Source of the DNA: [Actinomadura] parvosata subsp. kistnae
GTDB taxonomy: Bacteria; Actinomycetota; Actinomycetes; Streptosporangiales; Streptosporangiaceae
DNA: 64,000 nt
Assembly (NCBI RefSeq): GCF_900323885.1
Contig: NZ_OOHJ01000018.1
Coordinates: 3,831,001-3,895,000 of the forward strand
Reading direction: 5' to 3'
Part shown: in pieces, positions 54,775-63,760 of the stretch
Position numbering within the stretch: the first letter of the stretch is position 1
How the letters are laid out: each line of letters opens with the position of its first letter
Notes under the pieces: model-generated
What the model saw: the letters and a program-made list of their open reading frames with translations, nothing else
What the model was told of the DNA's origin: nothing
The model's database searches: none
Translations under genes and position numbers: made by a program

Positions 54775-55491
54775 TCACCTGCCGCGCATGAACGCCAGGT
54801 CATCCCCCCACCCGTCGAACTCCTCACCGTGCCCGGCCGCCCGTGCCCGCGGTTCGAGGTCGTTCAGCAGCCTGCGCACGGCGCTCGCCGTCTCCGGCGA
54901 CAGCGTGGCCTCCAGCAAGGGCAGCAGTTCCTCGTGCGACCACATCGGCAGGCTCAGCGGGTGGTGGCGCAGCTCCCACGCCAGGTACTTGTTGTACGGC
55001 CGCACCCGCCCGTGCAGGGCGAACACGTACGTCAGGTAGGAGCCGACGGCGTCGGCGGCGTCGAGGCGGGCGGCCAGCAGGTCGCCCGCGCGGTCGTTCT
55101 TCAGTGACCGGTAGGCGCTGTTGAGGAAGGCGCCCAGCGCCTCGGGGGCCAGCGACCGTGCCTCCTCCGGGGAGAGGGTGCCCTTGGCGGTGACCAGGTC
55201 GGCGATGCCGCCCGTGTCCTTCAGGACCTTGGCGTAGGCGAAGGAGTACCGGTCCCATGCGGTGCCGGAGCCGGGCAGGGCGTGCTCCCGGAACTCCCCG
55301 AGCGTCATCACGGCCACGTCCAGGACGGCGTCCCGCCGAGGCGGGAACGCCGAGCCGTCGGCGACGATCACGTAGACGTCGTGGTCGGAGTGGGCGGTGG
55401 CGGCGCCCTCGCGGGCCTGGGAGCCGCTGAGCACCACCCCGAGCACGTCCGGGTCGTCCAGGGCGCGGGCCAGGAACGTCTCGAACGTCAC
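54775..55491 (-). CDS. nucleotidyltransferase-domain protein
   Basis: A 238-residue protein with the minimal nucleotidyltransferase motif (LGVVLSGSQAREGAATAHSD then HDVYVIVA, i.e. GS-x-A-R and DxD-like) and a C-terminal helical part (YKSL-type SAYRSLKNDRAGDLLAARL, RPYNKYLAWELRHHPL). It resembles aminoglycoside-adenylyltransferase-like proteins of unknown role. GTG 55491 overlaps the mutase stop as GTGA. Last gene of a coupled five-gene operon. Confidence 0.82.
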   Translation of the reverse strand: MTFETFLARALDDPDVLGVVLSGSQAREGAATAHSDHDVYVIVADGSAFPPRRDAVLDVAVMTLGEFREHALPGSGTAWDRYSFAYAKVLKDTGGIADLVTAKGTLSPEEARSLAPEALGAFLNSAYRSLKNDRAGDLLAARLDAADAVGSYLTYVFALHGRVRPYNKYLAWELRHHPLSLPMWSHEELLPLLEATLSPETASAVRRLLNDLEPRARAAGHGEEFDGWGDDLAFMRGR

Positions 55492-57116
55492 AGGCCCAGC
55501 CGGGCGGTCAGGTCGGATCGCAGGGCGGCCAGTTGCTCGTCCGCCACGGCTCTGGCCTGGGCCGGGGTGCCGGTCACCGGGACGACGACCTCCAGGTAGC
55601 ACTTCAGCTTGGGCTCGGTGCCGGACGGGCGGACCACCACGCGGGCGTCGCCCGACAGGCGGTAGCGCAGGCCGTCGGTGGGCGGCAGGCCGCCGTCGCC
55701 GCGCGACAGGTCGTCCACCCGCTCCACCGCGCGGCCCCCGAGGACGGGGGTGCGGTCGGCGCGCAGGCGCGTCATGGCGGCGGTGATCAGCGACAGGTCG
55801 GCGACGCGGAACGAGAGCTGCGAGGTGGCGTGCAGGCCGTAGCGGCGGGCCTGGTCGTCGAGCAGGTCGAGGAGGGTACGGCCGTCGCGCTTGGCCGCCG
55901 CGGCGATGGCCGCCACGGTGAGGGCGGCGCCGATGCCGTCCTTGTCGTTGACGGGCAGGCCCGCGTCGGTGCCGAGGCTGTAGCCGAGGGCCTCCTCGTA
56001 GCCGAAGACCAGGCCAGGGCCGGCCTTGGTGATCCACTTGAAGCCGGTCAGCGTCTCGCCGTACCGGACGCCGTGCGCGCGGGCGATCTTGCTCAGGAGA
56101 GAGGACGAGACGATGGTGGTGGCCACCATGCGGTCGCCGCTCGTGTGCGTGATCACGTGCTCGGCCAGCAGGCCGCCGACCTCGTCGCCGGTCAGCATGC
56201 GCACGCCGCCCCCGGCCAGCGGCACGCCCACCGCGCACCGGTCGGCGTCGGGGTCGTTGGCGAGCACCAGGTCGGCGCCGAGCTTGGCGGCCAGCGCGAC
56301 GGCGAGGTCCATCGCGCCCGGCTCCTCCGGGTTGGGGAAGGCGACGGTGGGGAAGTCGGGGTCGGGGTTGCGCTGCTCCTCGACCGCCATCGGGCTCTCG
56401 AAGCCGGCGCGCAGGAAGGCGTCGGTGAGCGTGGCCGCGCCGACCCCGTGCAGCGGCGTGTAGGCCACGCGCAGGTCGCGGGCGTCGCCGAGCGGCAGGG
56501 CGGTCACGGCGTCGAGGTAGTCGTCGACGATGCCCTCGCCCAGCTCGGTCAGCGTGCCGGGGCCGTTCAGGGGCAGCTCGTCCACCCGGCCGACGGCGTC
56601 GATGGCGGCCGAGATCTCGGCGTCGACCGGCGGGACGATCTGGGAGCCGTCGCCCCAGTAGACCTTGTAGCCGTTGTCGCGCGGCGGGTTGTGGCTGGCG
56701 GTGACGGTCACGCCGGCGTCGGCGCCGAGGTGGCGCACGGCGAAGGCCAGCACGGGCGTGGGCAGCGGATGCGGCAGCAGCGAGGCGTGCAGGCCCGCGC
56801 CCGTCAGCACGGCCGCGGTGTCGCGGGCGAACACGTCGGACTTGTGCCGGGCGTCGTAGCCGATCACCACGTGCCGGCCCGGCCCGAGCACGGCGGCCAG
56901 GCCGGCGGCGGCCCGCATGACGGTGACGCGGTTCATCCGGTTGGGGCCGGCGCCCAGCTCGCCGCGCAGGCCCGCCGTACCGAACTCCAGCTTGGCCCCG
57001 AACCGCTCCTCCAGAGCGGCCAGGTCACCGGCGTCGATCAGGGCGGACAGCTCGGCGCGCGTGCCGGGGTCGGGGTCTTGTGCCAGCCAGGCGCGCGCCG
57101 CTTCCAGGACGGTCAC
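55488..57116 (-). CDS. phospho-sugar mutase (phosphoglucomutase/phosphomannomutase)
   Basis: A 542-residue alpha-D-phosphohexomutase: phosphoserine loop TASHNPPRDNGYKVYWGDGS, metal loop NDPDADRCAVG, sugar loop GYEEALGYSLG, and phosphate-binding RPSGTEPKLKCY. It interconverts sugar 1- and 6-phosphates. Placed beside the purine nucleoside phosphorylase, it might also act as a phosphopentomutase on ribose-1-phosphate; that is inference. GTG 57116 overlaps the phosphorylase stop. Confidence 0.92.
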   Translation of the reverse strand: MTVLEAARAWLAQDPDPGTRAELSALIDAGDLAALEERFGAKLEFGTAGLRGELGAGPNRMNRVTVMRAAAGLAAVLGPGRHVVIGYDARHKSDVFARDTAAVLTGAGLHASLLPHPLPTPVLAFAVRHLGADAGVTVTASHNPPRDNGYKVYWGDGSQIVPPVDAEISAAIDAVGRVDELPLNGPGTLTELGEGIVDDYLDAVTALPLGDARDLRVAYTPLHGVGAATLTDAFLRAGFESPMAVEEQRNPDPDFPTVAFPNPEEPGAMDLAVALAAKLGADLVLANDPDADRCAVGVPLAGGGVRMLTGDEVGGLLAEHVITHTSGDRMVATTIVSSSLLSKIARAHGVRYGETLTGFKWITKAGPGLVFGYEEALGYSLGTDAGLPVNDKDGIGAALTVAAIAAAAKRDGRTLLDLLDDQARRYGLHATSQLSFRVADLSLITAAMTRLRADRTPVLGGRAVERVDDLSRGDGGLPPTDGLRYRLSGDARVVVRPSGTEPKLKCYLEVVVPVTGTPAQARAVADEQLAALRSDLTARLGL

Positions 57117-57916
57117 AGGCGGTCCACCACCTTGGCCAGCAGCACGCCCATGCGGGCGGCCGTGGCGCGGCCCACCTCCAGGACCTCCTCGTGGTTGAGC
57201 GGCTCGCCCGACAGGCCCGCCCCCGGGTTGGTGACCAGCGAGATGCCGAGCACCTCCAGGCCCGCCTCGCGGGCCGCGATCGCCTCCAGGACGGTGGACA
57301 TGCCGACCATGTCGCCGCCCAGCGTGCGCAGCATGCGGATCTCGGCCGGCGTCTCGTAGGTGGGCCCGCGGAAGGCGACGTAGACGCCCTCGGCCAGGCT
57401 CGGATCGACCTCGCGCACCAGCGCGCGCAGGCGCCGCGAGTAGACCTCGGTGAGGTCGATGAACGTGGTGCCGGTGATCGGGTTGGCGCCGGTCAGGTTG
57501 ATGTGGTCGCTGATCAGGACGGGGTCGCCGACGTTCTGCGTCTCGGGGCGCAGGCCGCCGGCCGCGTTGGTGAGCACCAGCGTGCGCACGCCCGCCGCGG
57601 CCGCCGTGCGGACGCCGTGCACGACCGCGTCCACCCCCAGCCCCTCGTACAGGTGGGTGCGGCCGAGGAAGATCAGCGCGTGCCGCCCGGACGAGGTGCG
57701 CACGACACGGATCTTCCCGCCGTGGCCCGCGACGGCGGGCGCGCGGAAACCGGGCAGATCGGTGAACGGGATCTCCCGCACCGTCTCACCGATCGCGTCG
57801 GCGGCGGGCACCCAGCCCGACCCCATGACAAGGGCCACGTCGAAGGTGTCGAGGCCCGCGGCGCTGCGCAGCGCCGCGGCGGCCTCACCGGCCAGGGTGT
57901 ACGCGTCTTTGGTCAC
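57113..57916 (-). CDS. punA: purine nucleoside phosphorylase
   Basis: Phosphorolyses (deoxy)inosine and guanosine. The trimeric type, 267 residues: phosphate region LVMGSGWVPAAD, GRTHLYEG, base/ribose site LTNAAGGLRPE and GPTYETPAEIRML, and NPGAGLSGEPLNHEEVLEVG. GTG 57916 lies 2 bases after the M20 stop. It complements add and deoA in nucleoside salvage. Confidence 0.93.
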   Translation of the reverse strand: MTKDAYTLAGEAAAALRSAAGLDTFDVALVMGSGWVPAADAIGETVREIPFTDLPGFRAPAVAGHGGKIRVVRTSSGRHALIFLGRTHLYEGLGVDAVVHGVRTAAAAGVRTLVLTNAAGGLRPETQNVGDPVLISDHINLTGANPITGTTFIDLTEVYSRRLRALVREVDPSLAEGVYVAFRGPTYETPAEIRMLRTLGGDMVGMSTVLEAIAAREAGLEVLGISLVTNPGAGLSGEPLNHEEVLEVGRATAARMGVLLAKVVDRL

Positions 57917-57918
57917 CT

Positions 57919-59241
57919 TCAGTAGTTTAGGAGCAGCCTGTCCAGGACTCGCACCCCGAACTGCAGCGCGTCCACCGGCACCCGCTCGTCCACGCCGTGG
58001 AACATCGCCGCGAAGTCCATGTCCGCCGGCAGCCGCAGCGGCACGAACCCGAACCCGCGCACCCCCAGGTCCGCGAAGAACGTCTTGTTGTCGGTGCCGC
58101 CCGACATGCAGTACGGGATCGCCCGCGCCGCCGGGTCCTCCTCCTTCAGCGCCGCGATCATCGACTCCACCAGCGCCCCGTCGAACGAGGTCTCCAGCGC
58201 GATGTCGTGGTGGATGAACTCGCGCCGCACCTTCGGCCCGAGCAGCCCGTCGACGGTCTTGAAGAAGTCCTCCTCGAACCCGGGCAGGAACCGCCCGTCG
58301 ACCACGGCCGTGGCCTGGCCCGGGATGACGTTCGACTTGTAGCCGGCGCCGAGCTGGGTCGGGTTGGTGGTGTGGCGCAGGGTGGCGCCGACGAAGCGCA
58401 CCAGCGGGCCGATCCTGTCGAGGATCGGCTGCGGGTTCTCCTCGTCGAACGGGATGCCGAACGCGTCGGCGACCTCGGTGAGGAAGCGGCGGACCGTCGG
58501 GGTGTAGGTCAGCGGCCAGTCGTGGTCGCCGATCCTGGCCACCGCCTTGGCGACCTCGGTGACGGCGTTGTCGTCGTTCAGCATCGAGCCGTGACCGGCG
58601 GTGCCGTCGGCGATCAGCTTCATCCAGGCCAGGCCCTTCTGGGCCGTCTCGATGAGGTAGAGCCGCAGCGACGGGTCCACCTCCAGCGAGTAGCCGCCGA
58701 CCTCGCTGATGGCCTCGGTGACGCCCTCGAACAGCTCCGGGTGGTGGGCGGTGAGGTACTTGGCGCCGTACACGCCGCCGGCCTCCTCGTCGGCCACCCA
58801 CGCGAAGACGAGGTCGCGGCGCGGCCGGCGGCCCTCGCGCTTGATCTGGCGCAGCACGGCCAGCATCATCGCGTCCATGTCCTTCATGTCCACGGCGCCG
58901 CGGCCCCAGATGTAGCCGTCGCGCACCTCGCCCGCGAACGGGTCCACCGACCAGTCGTCGGCGTTGGCCGGCACGACGTCGAGGTGGCCGTGCACGAGCA
59001 GCGCCGGCAGCGACGGGTCGGTGCCCTCGATCCGGGTGACCACGTTGCCGCGGCCCGGCTCGCTCTCGACGTACGTGGCCTCGATGCCGACCTCGGCCAG
59101 CCGCGACATCACGACCTCGGCGGCGGCCCGCTCACCGGGGCCGCTGCCGTCACCGTAGTTGCTGCTGTCGACGCGGATCAGCTCCACGCACAGGTCGGCG
59201 ACTTCCTTCTCCGCGGGGGTCATGGGCTCGGCAGGGGTCAT
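57919..59241 (-). CDS. M20/M25/M40 family metallopeptidase
   Basis: A 440-residue zinc dipeptidase or deacylase: metal motifs LLVHGHLDVVPA, WGRGAVDMKD, VADEEAGG and the late GGTDNKTFF. The dimerisation domain is at 190-310 (AGHGSMLNDDNAV). There is no signal peptide. ATG 59241 follows GAGAGGA and overlaps the Lrp stop as ATGA; an in-frame ATG at 59223 is an alternative. Likely hydrolyses a dipeptide or N-acyl amino acid sensed by the Lrp regulator. Confidence 0.9.
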   Translation of the reverse strand: MTPAEPMTPAEKEVADLCVELIRVDSSNYGDGSGPGERAAAEVVMSRLAEVGIEATYVESEPGRGNVVTRIEGTDPSLPALLVHGHLDVVPANADDWSVDPFAGEVRDGYIWGRGAVDMKDMDAMMLAVLRQIKREGRRPRRDLVFAWVADEEAGGVYGAKYLTAHHPELFEGVTEAISEVGGYSLEVDPSLRLYLIETAQKGLAWMKLIADGTAGHGSMLNDDNAVTEVAKAVARIGDHDWPLTYTPTVRRFLTEVADAFGIPFDEENPQPILDRIGPLVRFVGATLRHTTNPTQLGAGYKSNVIPGQATAVVDGRFLPGFEEDFFKTVDGLLGPKVRREFIHHDIALETSFDGALVESMIAALKEEDPAARAIPYCMSGGTDNKTFFADLGVRGFGFVPLRLPADMDFAAMFHGVDERVPVDALQFGVRVLDRLLLNY

Positions 59242-60218
59242 GGGGTCCTCTCCAGTGTGAGCAGTCCGGACTTGTGGAGGTGGCCGCGCTTGTGAGCGCG
59301 GGTGATCAGCGTGAGGTCGACGTCGGTGATCTCGTCGTGGCGGCCGACGACGCCGGTCATGAAACGGTAGAGCGCCGCCTCGTGCGCCGCCACGACCTGC
59401 ACGATGAGGGAGTGCGTGCCCGTCGTGGCGGCGCAGTAACGGACGCTGGGGTGCGCGGCCAGCTCCTGGCCGACCAGGTCGAGGCCGTGCGGGCGGACCT
59501 TCAGCCACAGCATGGCCTCCACCTCCAGGCCGAGCAGCGCGGGCTCCACCTCGGCCCTGGGCAGCAGCAGCCGCCGCTCGATGAGCGAGGTGACCCGCCG
59601 GCGGGCGGTGGGCACGGAGATGTCGAGGCGCTCGGCGACGGCGGTGAACGCGATCCGGCCGTCGGCGGTGAGTAACTCGGCGATCTCCTGCTCCAGCGGC
59701 GACAGCCCCTCCTCGTCGGGCAGGCACTCGGCCGGCCGGCCGGGCCGCAGCTCGGCCACCTCCCGCTCGGTCAGGTAGGGGGCGTGCCACTCGGCGACCG
59801 TCCTGAACGTGTGCAGCACCACCTGCGTCTGCGTCTGCAGCACACCGTCGATGTCGGACACCTGCGAGGACAGGATGCGGTGCAGCTCGTCCCTGGAGGG
59901 CGGCACCAGCTCGCAGCCGATGTCGGCGGCCCCGGTCAGCGAGTAGACCGAGCGCGTGTCGGGCCGGTCGGCCAGCGCCTTGGCCACCTGCGTGGCCGTG
60001 CCCGGCCGCACCTGGACGTGCAGGTGCACCGGCCGGCCGTGCCCCGTGCGCAGGTCGTCGTAGATGGCCGTGACCCGCACGACGCCCTCGGCGATCAGCC
60101 GCTGCAGCCGCCGGGCGACCGTGCGCTCGTGCTCGCCCACCGCCCGGCCGATCTCACCCCACGAGGCACGCGGAGCGACTTGCAGCGCGGCCACGAGCCG
60201 CCGGTCGAGAACGTCCAC
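59238..60218 (-). CDS. double-module Lrp/AsnC-family transcriptional regulator
   Basis: About 326 residues, twice the usual Lrp length, containing two tandem HTH plus RAM-like units. HTH1 is ALQVAPRASWGEIGRAVGEH and HTH2 is LLTADGRIAFTAVAERLDIS. Effector-binding regions follow each (GAADIGCELVPPSRDELHRI; TGTHSLIVQVVAAHEAALYR). GTG 60218 or 60224 is the likely start. Heads the leftward operon and diverges from the MHS transporter; an AT-rich gap of about 110 bases holds the promoters. Confidence 0.88.
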   Translation of the reverse strand: MDVLDRRLVAALQVAPRASWGEIGRAVGEHERTVARRLQRLIAEGVVRVTAIYDDLRTGHGRPVHLHVQVRPGTATQVAKALADRPDTRSVYSLTGAADIGCELVPPSRDELHRILSSQVSDIDGVLQTQTQVVLHTFRTVAEWHAPYLTEREVAELRPGRPAECLPDEEGLSPLEQEIAELLTADGRIAFTAVAERLDISVPTARRRVTSLIERRLLLPRAEVEPALLGLEVEAMLWLKVRPHGLDLVGQELAAHPSVRYCAATTGTHSLIVQVVAAHEAALYRFMTGVVGRHDEITDVDLTLITRAHKRGHLHKSGLLTLERTP

Positions 60219-60327
60219 CTGCACCCGTTTCCATGTCGGAATTGTAAATATTGTGGGGAACATTTGACTGTTTCGGTCGCCCGAATGCACAGTAAGCCAT
60301 CACGCACTTGTCAGCAAAGGAGCCCAC

Positions 60328-61632
60328 GTGGCGACCTCCCCGGTGGCGCAATCACCACTCGGCATCCCCAAGAGCCGCGTCCGCCAGCTCATGGCGGCCA
60401 GCATCGGCAACGTCGTCGAGTGGTACGACTGGTACGCCTACACCTTCCTCGCTGTCTACTTCTCCGAGCAGGTCTTCCCGAAGGGCTCGGCCAACAGCCT
60501 CGTACCGCTGCTGAGCTCCTTCGCCGTCTTCGCCGTCGGCTTCTTCATGCGCCCGCTCGGCGGTCTGCTCGTCGGCGCCTTCGCCGACCGGTACGGCCGC
60601 AAGGCCGCCATGACGTTCACCATCGTGCTCATGGGCGCCGGCTCGCTGCTCGTCGGCCTCACCCCCACGTACGCGGCCGTCGGGCTGCTCGCACCCGTCA
60701 TCCTCACCCTGGCCCGCCTCATCCAGGGCCTCTCGGTCGGCGGCGAGTTCGCCGCCGCCACCACCTTCCTCGTGGAGTCGGCCCCGCCCGGCCGCCGCGG
60801 CCTCTACTCGAGCTTCCAGTACGTCAGCACCACCATCGGCCAGCTCCTCGCCTCCGGCCTGGCCGCCCTGCTGGCCACCAGCCTCATCGAGGCCGACATG
60901 AACTCGTGGGGCTGGCGCATCCCGTTCTTCGTCGGCGCGCTGCTGAGCTTCGTCGGCCTCTGGATCCGCAAGGGCGCCGACGAGACCTCCGCCGTGGCCG
61001 AGGAGATCCAGCGCGGCGAGGCCGAGCGGCCCAAGCTGTTCGAGTTCCTCAAGCACCACCCGCGCTCCGCCGCCACCATCGTCGGCATCACGATCGCCGG
61101 CACCGTCGCGTACTACACGTGGACCAGCTTCCTGCCCACCTACGCGCAGATCACCGTCACGTTCGACAAGGCCGACTCCCTGCAGATCGGCACGATCTCG
61201 CTGGTCTTCTTCATGATCCTGCAGCCGCTGCTCGGCATGCTGTCCGACCGCATCGGGCGCCGGCCGATGCTGATCACGTTCGGCCTCGGCTTCCTCGTGC
61301 TGCCCGTGCCGCTGCTCGGCCTGCTCACCCAGTCGTACGCGAGCCTGCTGGTCGTGCAGCTCGTCGGCATGGTCTTCCTCGGCTGCTTCACCTCGATCTC
61401 GGCCGCGGTGAACTCGGAGCTCTTCCCCACCCGGGTGCGGGCGGCCGGGGCCGGGTTCCCGTACTCGCTGACCGTGGCCCTGTTCGGCGGCACCGCGCCG
61501 CTCATCGGCACCGCGCTCCAGGAGGCCAAGAACCCCGGGCTGTTCCCGTGGTACATGTCGGCGCTCGCGCTCATCTCGACCCTGGTCTACCTCTTCGTCC
61601 TGAAGGAGACCAAGGACCAGCCGCTGCGCTAA
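60328..61632 (+). CDS. MHS-family MFS transporter (metabolite:H+ symporter)
   Basis: A 434-residue 12-helix symporter. The diagnostic MHS start IGNVVEWYDWYAYTFLAVYF and motif A GAFADRYGRKAAM are present, plus LSVGGEFAAATTFLVE and VNSELFPTRVRA. Family members import carboxylates, betaines or similar osmolytes. GTG 60328 follows AAAGGAG. It is divergent from the Lrp regulator, which may control it. Its stop overlaps the convergent next gene by 4 bases. Confidence 0.9.
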   Translation: MATSPVAQSPLGIPKSRVRQLMAASIGNVVEWYDWYAYTFLAVYFSEQVFPKGSANSLVPLLSSFAVFAVGFFMRPLGGLLVGAFADRYGRKAAMTFTIVLMGAGSLLVGLTPTYAAVGLLAPVILTLARLIQGLSVGGEFAAATTFLVESAPPGRRGLYSSFQYVSTTIGQLLASGLAALLATSLIEADMNSWGWRIPFFVGALLSFVGLWIRKGADETSAVAEEIQRGEAERPKLFEFLKHHPRSAATIVGITIAGTVAYYTWTSFLPTYAQITVTFDKADSLQIGTISLVFFMILQPLLGMLSDRIGRRPMLITFGLGFLVLPVPLLGLLTQSYASLLVVQLVGMVFLGCFTSISAAVNSELFPTRVRAAGAGFPYSLTVALFGGTAPLIGTALQEAKNPGLFPWYMSALALISTLVYLFVLKETKDQPLR

Positions 61633-62120
61633 CCCCCGAACGAGGTGCAGGGGCGCTCCCGCAACTCCTTGACGTAGTCGTCGGGGGCGCCCGCCCGCTC
61701 GGCCGCCTCGGCCAGGCTGCCCAGGTAGCGGGCCGAGGGCAGGCCGCCCTCGTAACCGTCGAGCACGTAGAACCAGGCCACGACCTCGCCGTCGAGCGTC
61801 TGCACCCGCAGCCGCACCTTGTGGTAGGCGCCCCGGACGGCCCCCTCCCACTGGTCGAGCGAGGTCTCCTCCCAGTCGGGCACGTCGTAGAGCACCACGA
61901 ACACGTGCTCGTCGGGGTCTTCGACGATCGTGGCGACCGCGCCCTCCCAGGCGAGATCCATGCCCCCGAACGTCAGCCGCCACCCGGGCAGCCATCCCAC
62001 ACCCCAGATCGGTGAGTGGGGAGCGCGCATCGCCATCTGCTCGGGATCCATGTTGGTGCCGTACGCGCCGTACAGCCTGAGATCACTCGGCTTGCCCGAA
62101 CGGTCCGAAGCCCATGCCAC
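61629..62120 (-). CDS. gamma-glutamylcyclotransferase-like protein
   Basis: About 163 residues of the GGCT/AIG2 fold: RLYGAYGTNMDPEQM (phosphate-type YGTN loop), WLPGWRLTFGG, and the acid residue probably within VLYDVPDWEETSLDQWEG. It could release 5-oxoproline from gamma-glutamyl amines. GTG 62120 has GGAGGGG upstream; an ATG at 62153 would add 11 residues. Confidence 0.82.
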   Translation of the reverse strand: MAWASDRSGKPSDLRLYGAYGTNMDPEQMAMRAPHSPIWGVGWLPGWRLTFGGMDLAWEGAVATIVEDPDEHVFVVLYDVPDWEETSLDQWEGAVRGAYHKVRLRVQTLDGEVVAWFYVLDGYEGGLPSARYLGSLAEAAERAGAPDDYVKELRERPCTSFGG

Positions 62121-62224
62121 GATCCACCCCTCCCGCCGGGTGCCACTCGTCATCCAGCTACCGCGCCATCCTGCCACGCTTGGGGGCCGCGCCGGTCCAT
62201 CGCATCGGGCGGCGGAGGGTCGTG

Positions 62225-63631
62225 TCAGCTCTCTTCACGCAGCCCCAGAACCACCCGTGCGGGATCGAAGGCGGGGCGTCGGCCATGCGGGCTGGTGGGG
62301 CGCTTGATGCGGATCCACTGGAACGCCTGTCTGATCATGCGGCGCCGCTGGACTCGGCGTGCCGGGTCGTGGTCGTCCGTCCCGATGTTCCAGTCTCCCA
62401 GCACGGCGGCCGCGGTGATCTCGGTGAGGTCGGCTCGGCGGGTGCGCTCCTCGATCTCTGCCCGCACCCTGGCGATCTCGGTGACCGGCACGCCGAGCAG
62501 ATGATGCAGGTCAGGGGAGAGGATGCGGCTTTGCTCGACGTAGGTCTGCTCTCCGGCGCAGCCGTTGGATTTCCTGGTCCGCGTCCACAGGGCGTGCTGG
62601 ATGCCCTCTCTGCGCGGCTCCGAGCCGCCAGTTCAGCGCGGTCTCCTGAACGAGCTCCTCCAGACCGGCCGCGTTGATGGACTGCCCGCATCCTCGCGAG
62701 TCGATCTTGCCGGAGTTGTAGCTGCATCGGTAGCGGTTAGCGCGGCCTGTGGGGCTGTGGCCGCTCATGCTGGAGCCGCATGAGTCGCAGAACAACAGTT
62801 TCAGACTGGTCAGGAGGTATTTGTCGTCGGTCGGAGGGCGTCCCGGGCCGGTCGTGCCCAGCACGCTCTGCACGTGCAGCCAAGTGGAAACGTCCAGGAT
62901 CGTGCTCTCACCCCGCATACGCCCGATGAGAGCGCCTGCGGTCCAGCGTGTGTGCCCCGTCAGGGCCGGGCGACGCAGCTGCTGCTTCAGAGCCTGGATG
63001 GTGAAGTGGACGCCGCCTTTGTGCACGACTCGCGTTCCGTCGTCGGACCGGATCTCGGGGGTGGTCACGCCACGCGTCGCCCAATCGCGTGTGATGGCGC
63101 CGATGCGCTCGCCGCTCAGGATGCGGGTGGCGGCTTCTCTGATGAGTGCGGCTTCGGATTCTTGGAGCGTTCCCGCGTGGACGTCGATGAAGCCGAAGCG
63201 TCGGCGGGGTCCGCCTGTCATCTCGCCGGCCTCGGCCTTTCTGCGCAGGCTGCGTGCCACACGTCTTCGCAGCTTGGTGACCTCGCGTTCACTCTCCCGA
63301 ACGCGGGCTGTGAAGGCTGCGGCACCCTCTTCGGAAGAGAGATCGAAGACCTCGTCGGTGCTCGCGGAAATCATTCGGAATCCGGCGAGACGCAGATCCC
63401 GCCCCAGAGACCGGCGCGGGCGGCCTGCGTGAGTCGATCCCATTGAGGGCGGCTGGGGGAGCCGGGTGATGCTCTACGGCCGGGGTCGGAATAGCGTGCG
63501 CCTCTCCCGAGGCCCAGCTCGCGCAAGCAGTCCACATTGTCGCGGTGCTGCTCGTCGCAACTGGCCGAGCGGCCGCTTCTGTCCACGCTGACGCGATCGT
63601 AGGTGGCGATGGGGAGTTCGGAGACATCCAT
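62225..63631 (-). pseudogene. degenerate large serine recombinase
   Basis: Remains of a site-specific integrase. The N-terminal resolvase part starts at 63631 with catalytic-serine stretch YDRVSVDRSGRSAS and runs to GLWGGICVSPDSE then TGA. The next homologous part resumes in another frame at GFRMISASTDEVFDL, so the middle of the catalytic domain (including the expected arginine/LDRL region) is missing with a frameshift near 63380. The recombinase and zinc-ribbon domains follow (RRKAEAGEMTGGPRRRFGF, CDSCGSSMSGHSPTGRANRY). A second frameshift near 62545 separates the coiled coil and tail (SPDLHHLLGVPVTEIARV). It is probably inactive. No attachment sites were found. Confidence 0.85.
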
Positions 63632-63760
63632 GAAAGAGAACCCTCAACCTTGGTCGGCAGCCGTGTCCCAAACCTAGCGATCCCTCGCCTGTCTGGATGG
63701 ATACGCCGTGATCACGGCCCCGTTGTCGCTTCGTCTGGCTGGTGCGGGAGAATGGGACAC

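Noticed and set aside
62121-63760. tRNA or attachment site near the recombinase
   Set aside because: I scanned both flanks and saw no cloverleaf-like sequence or convincing direct repeat.
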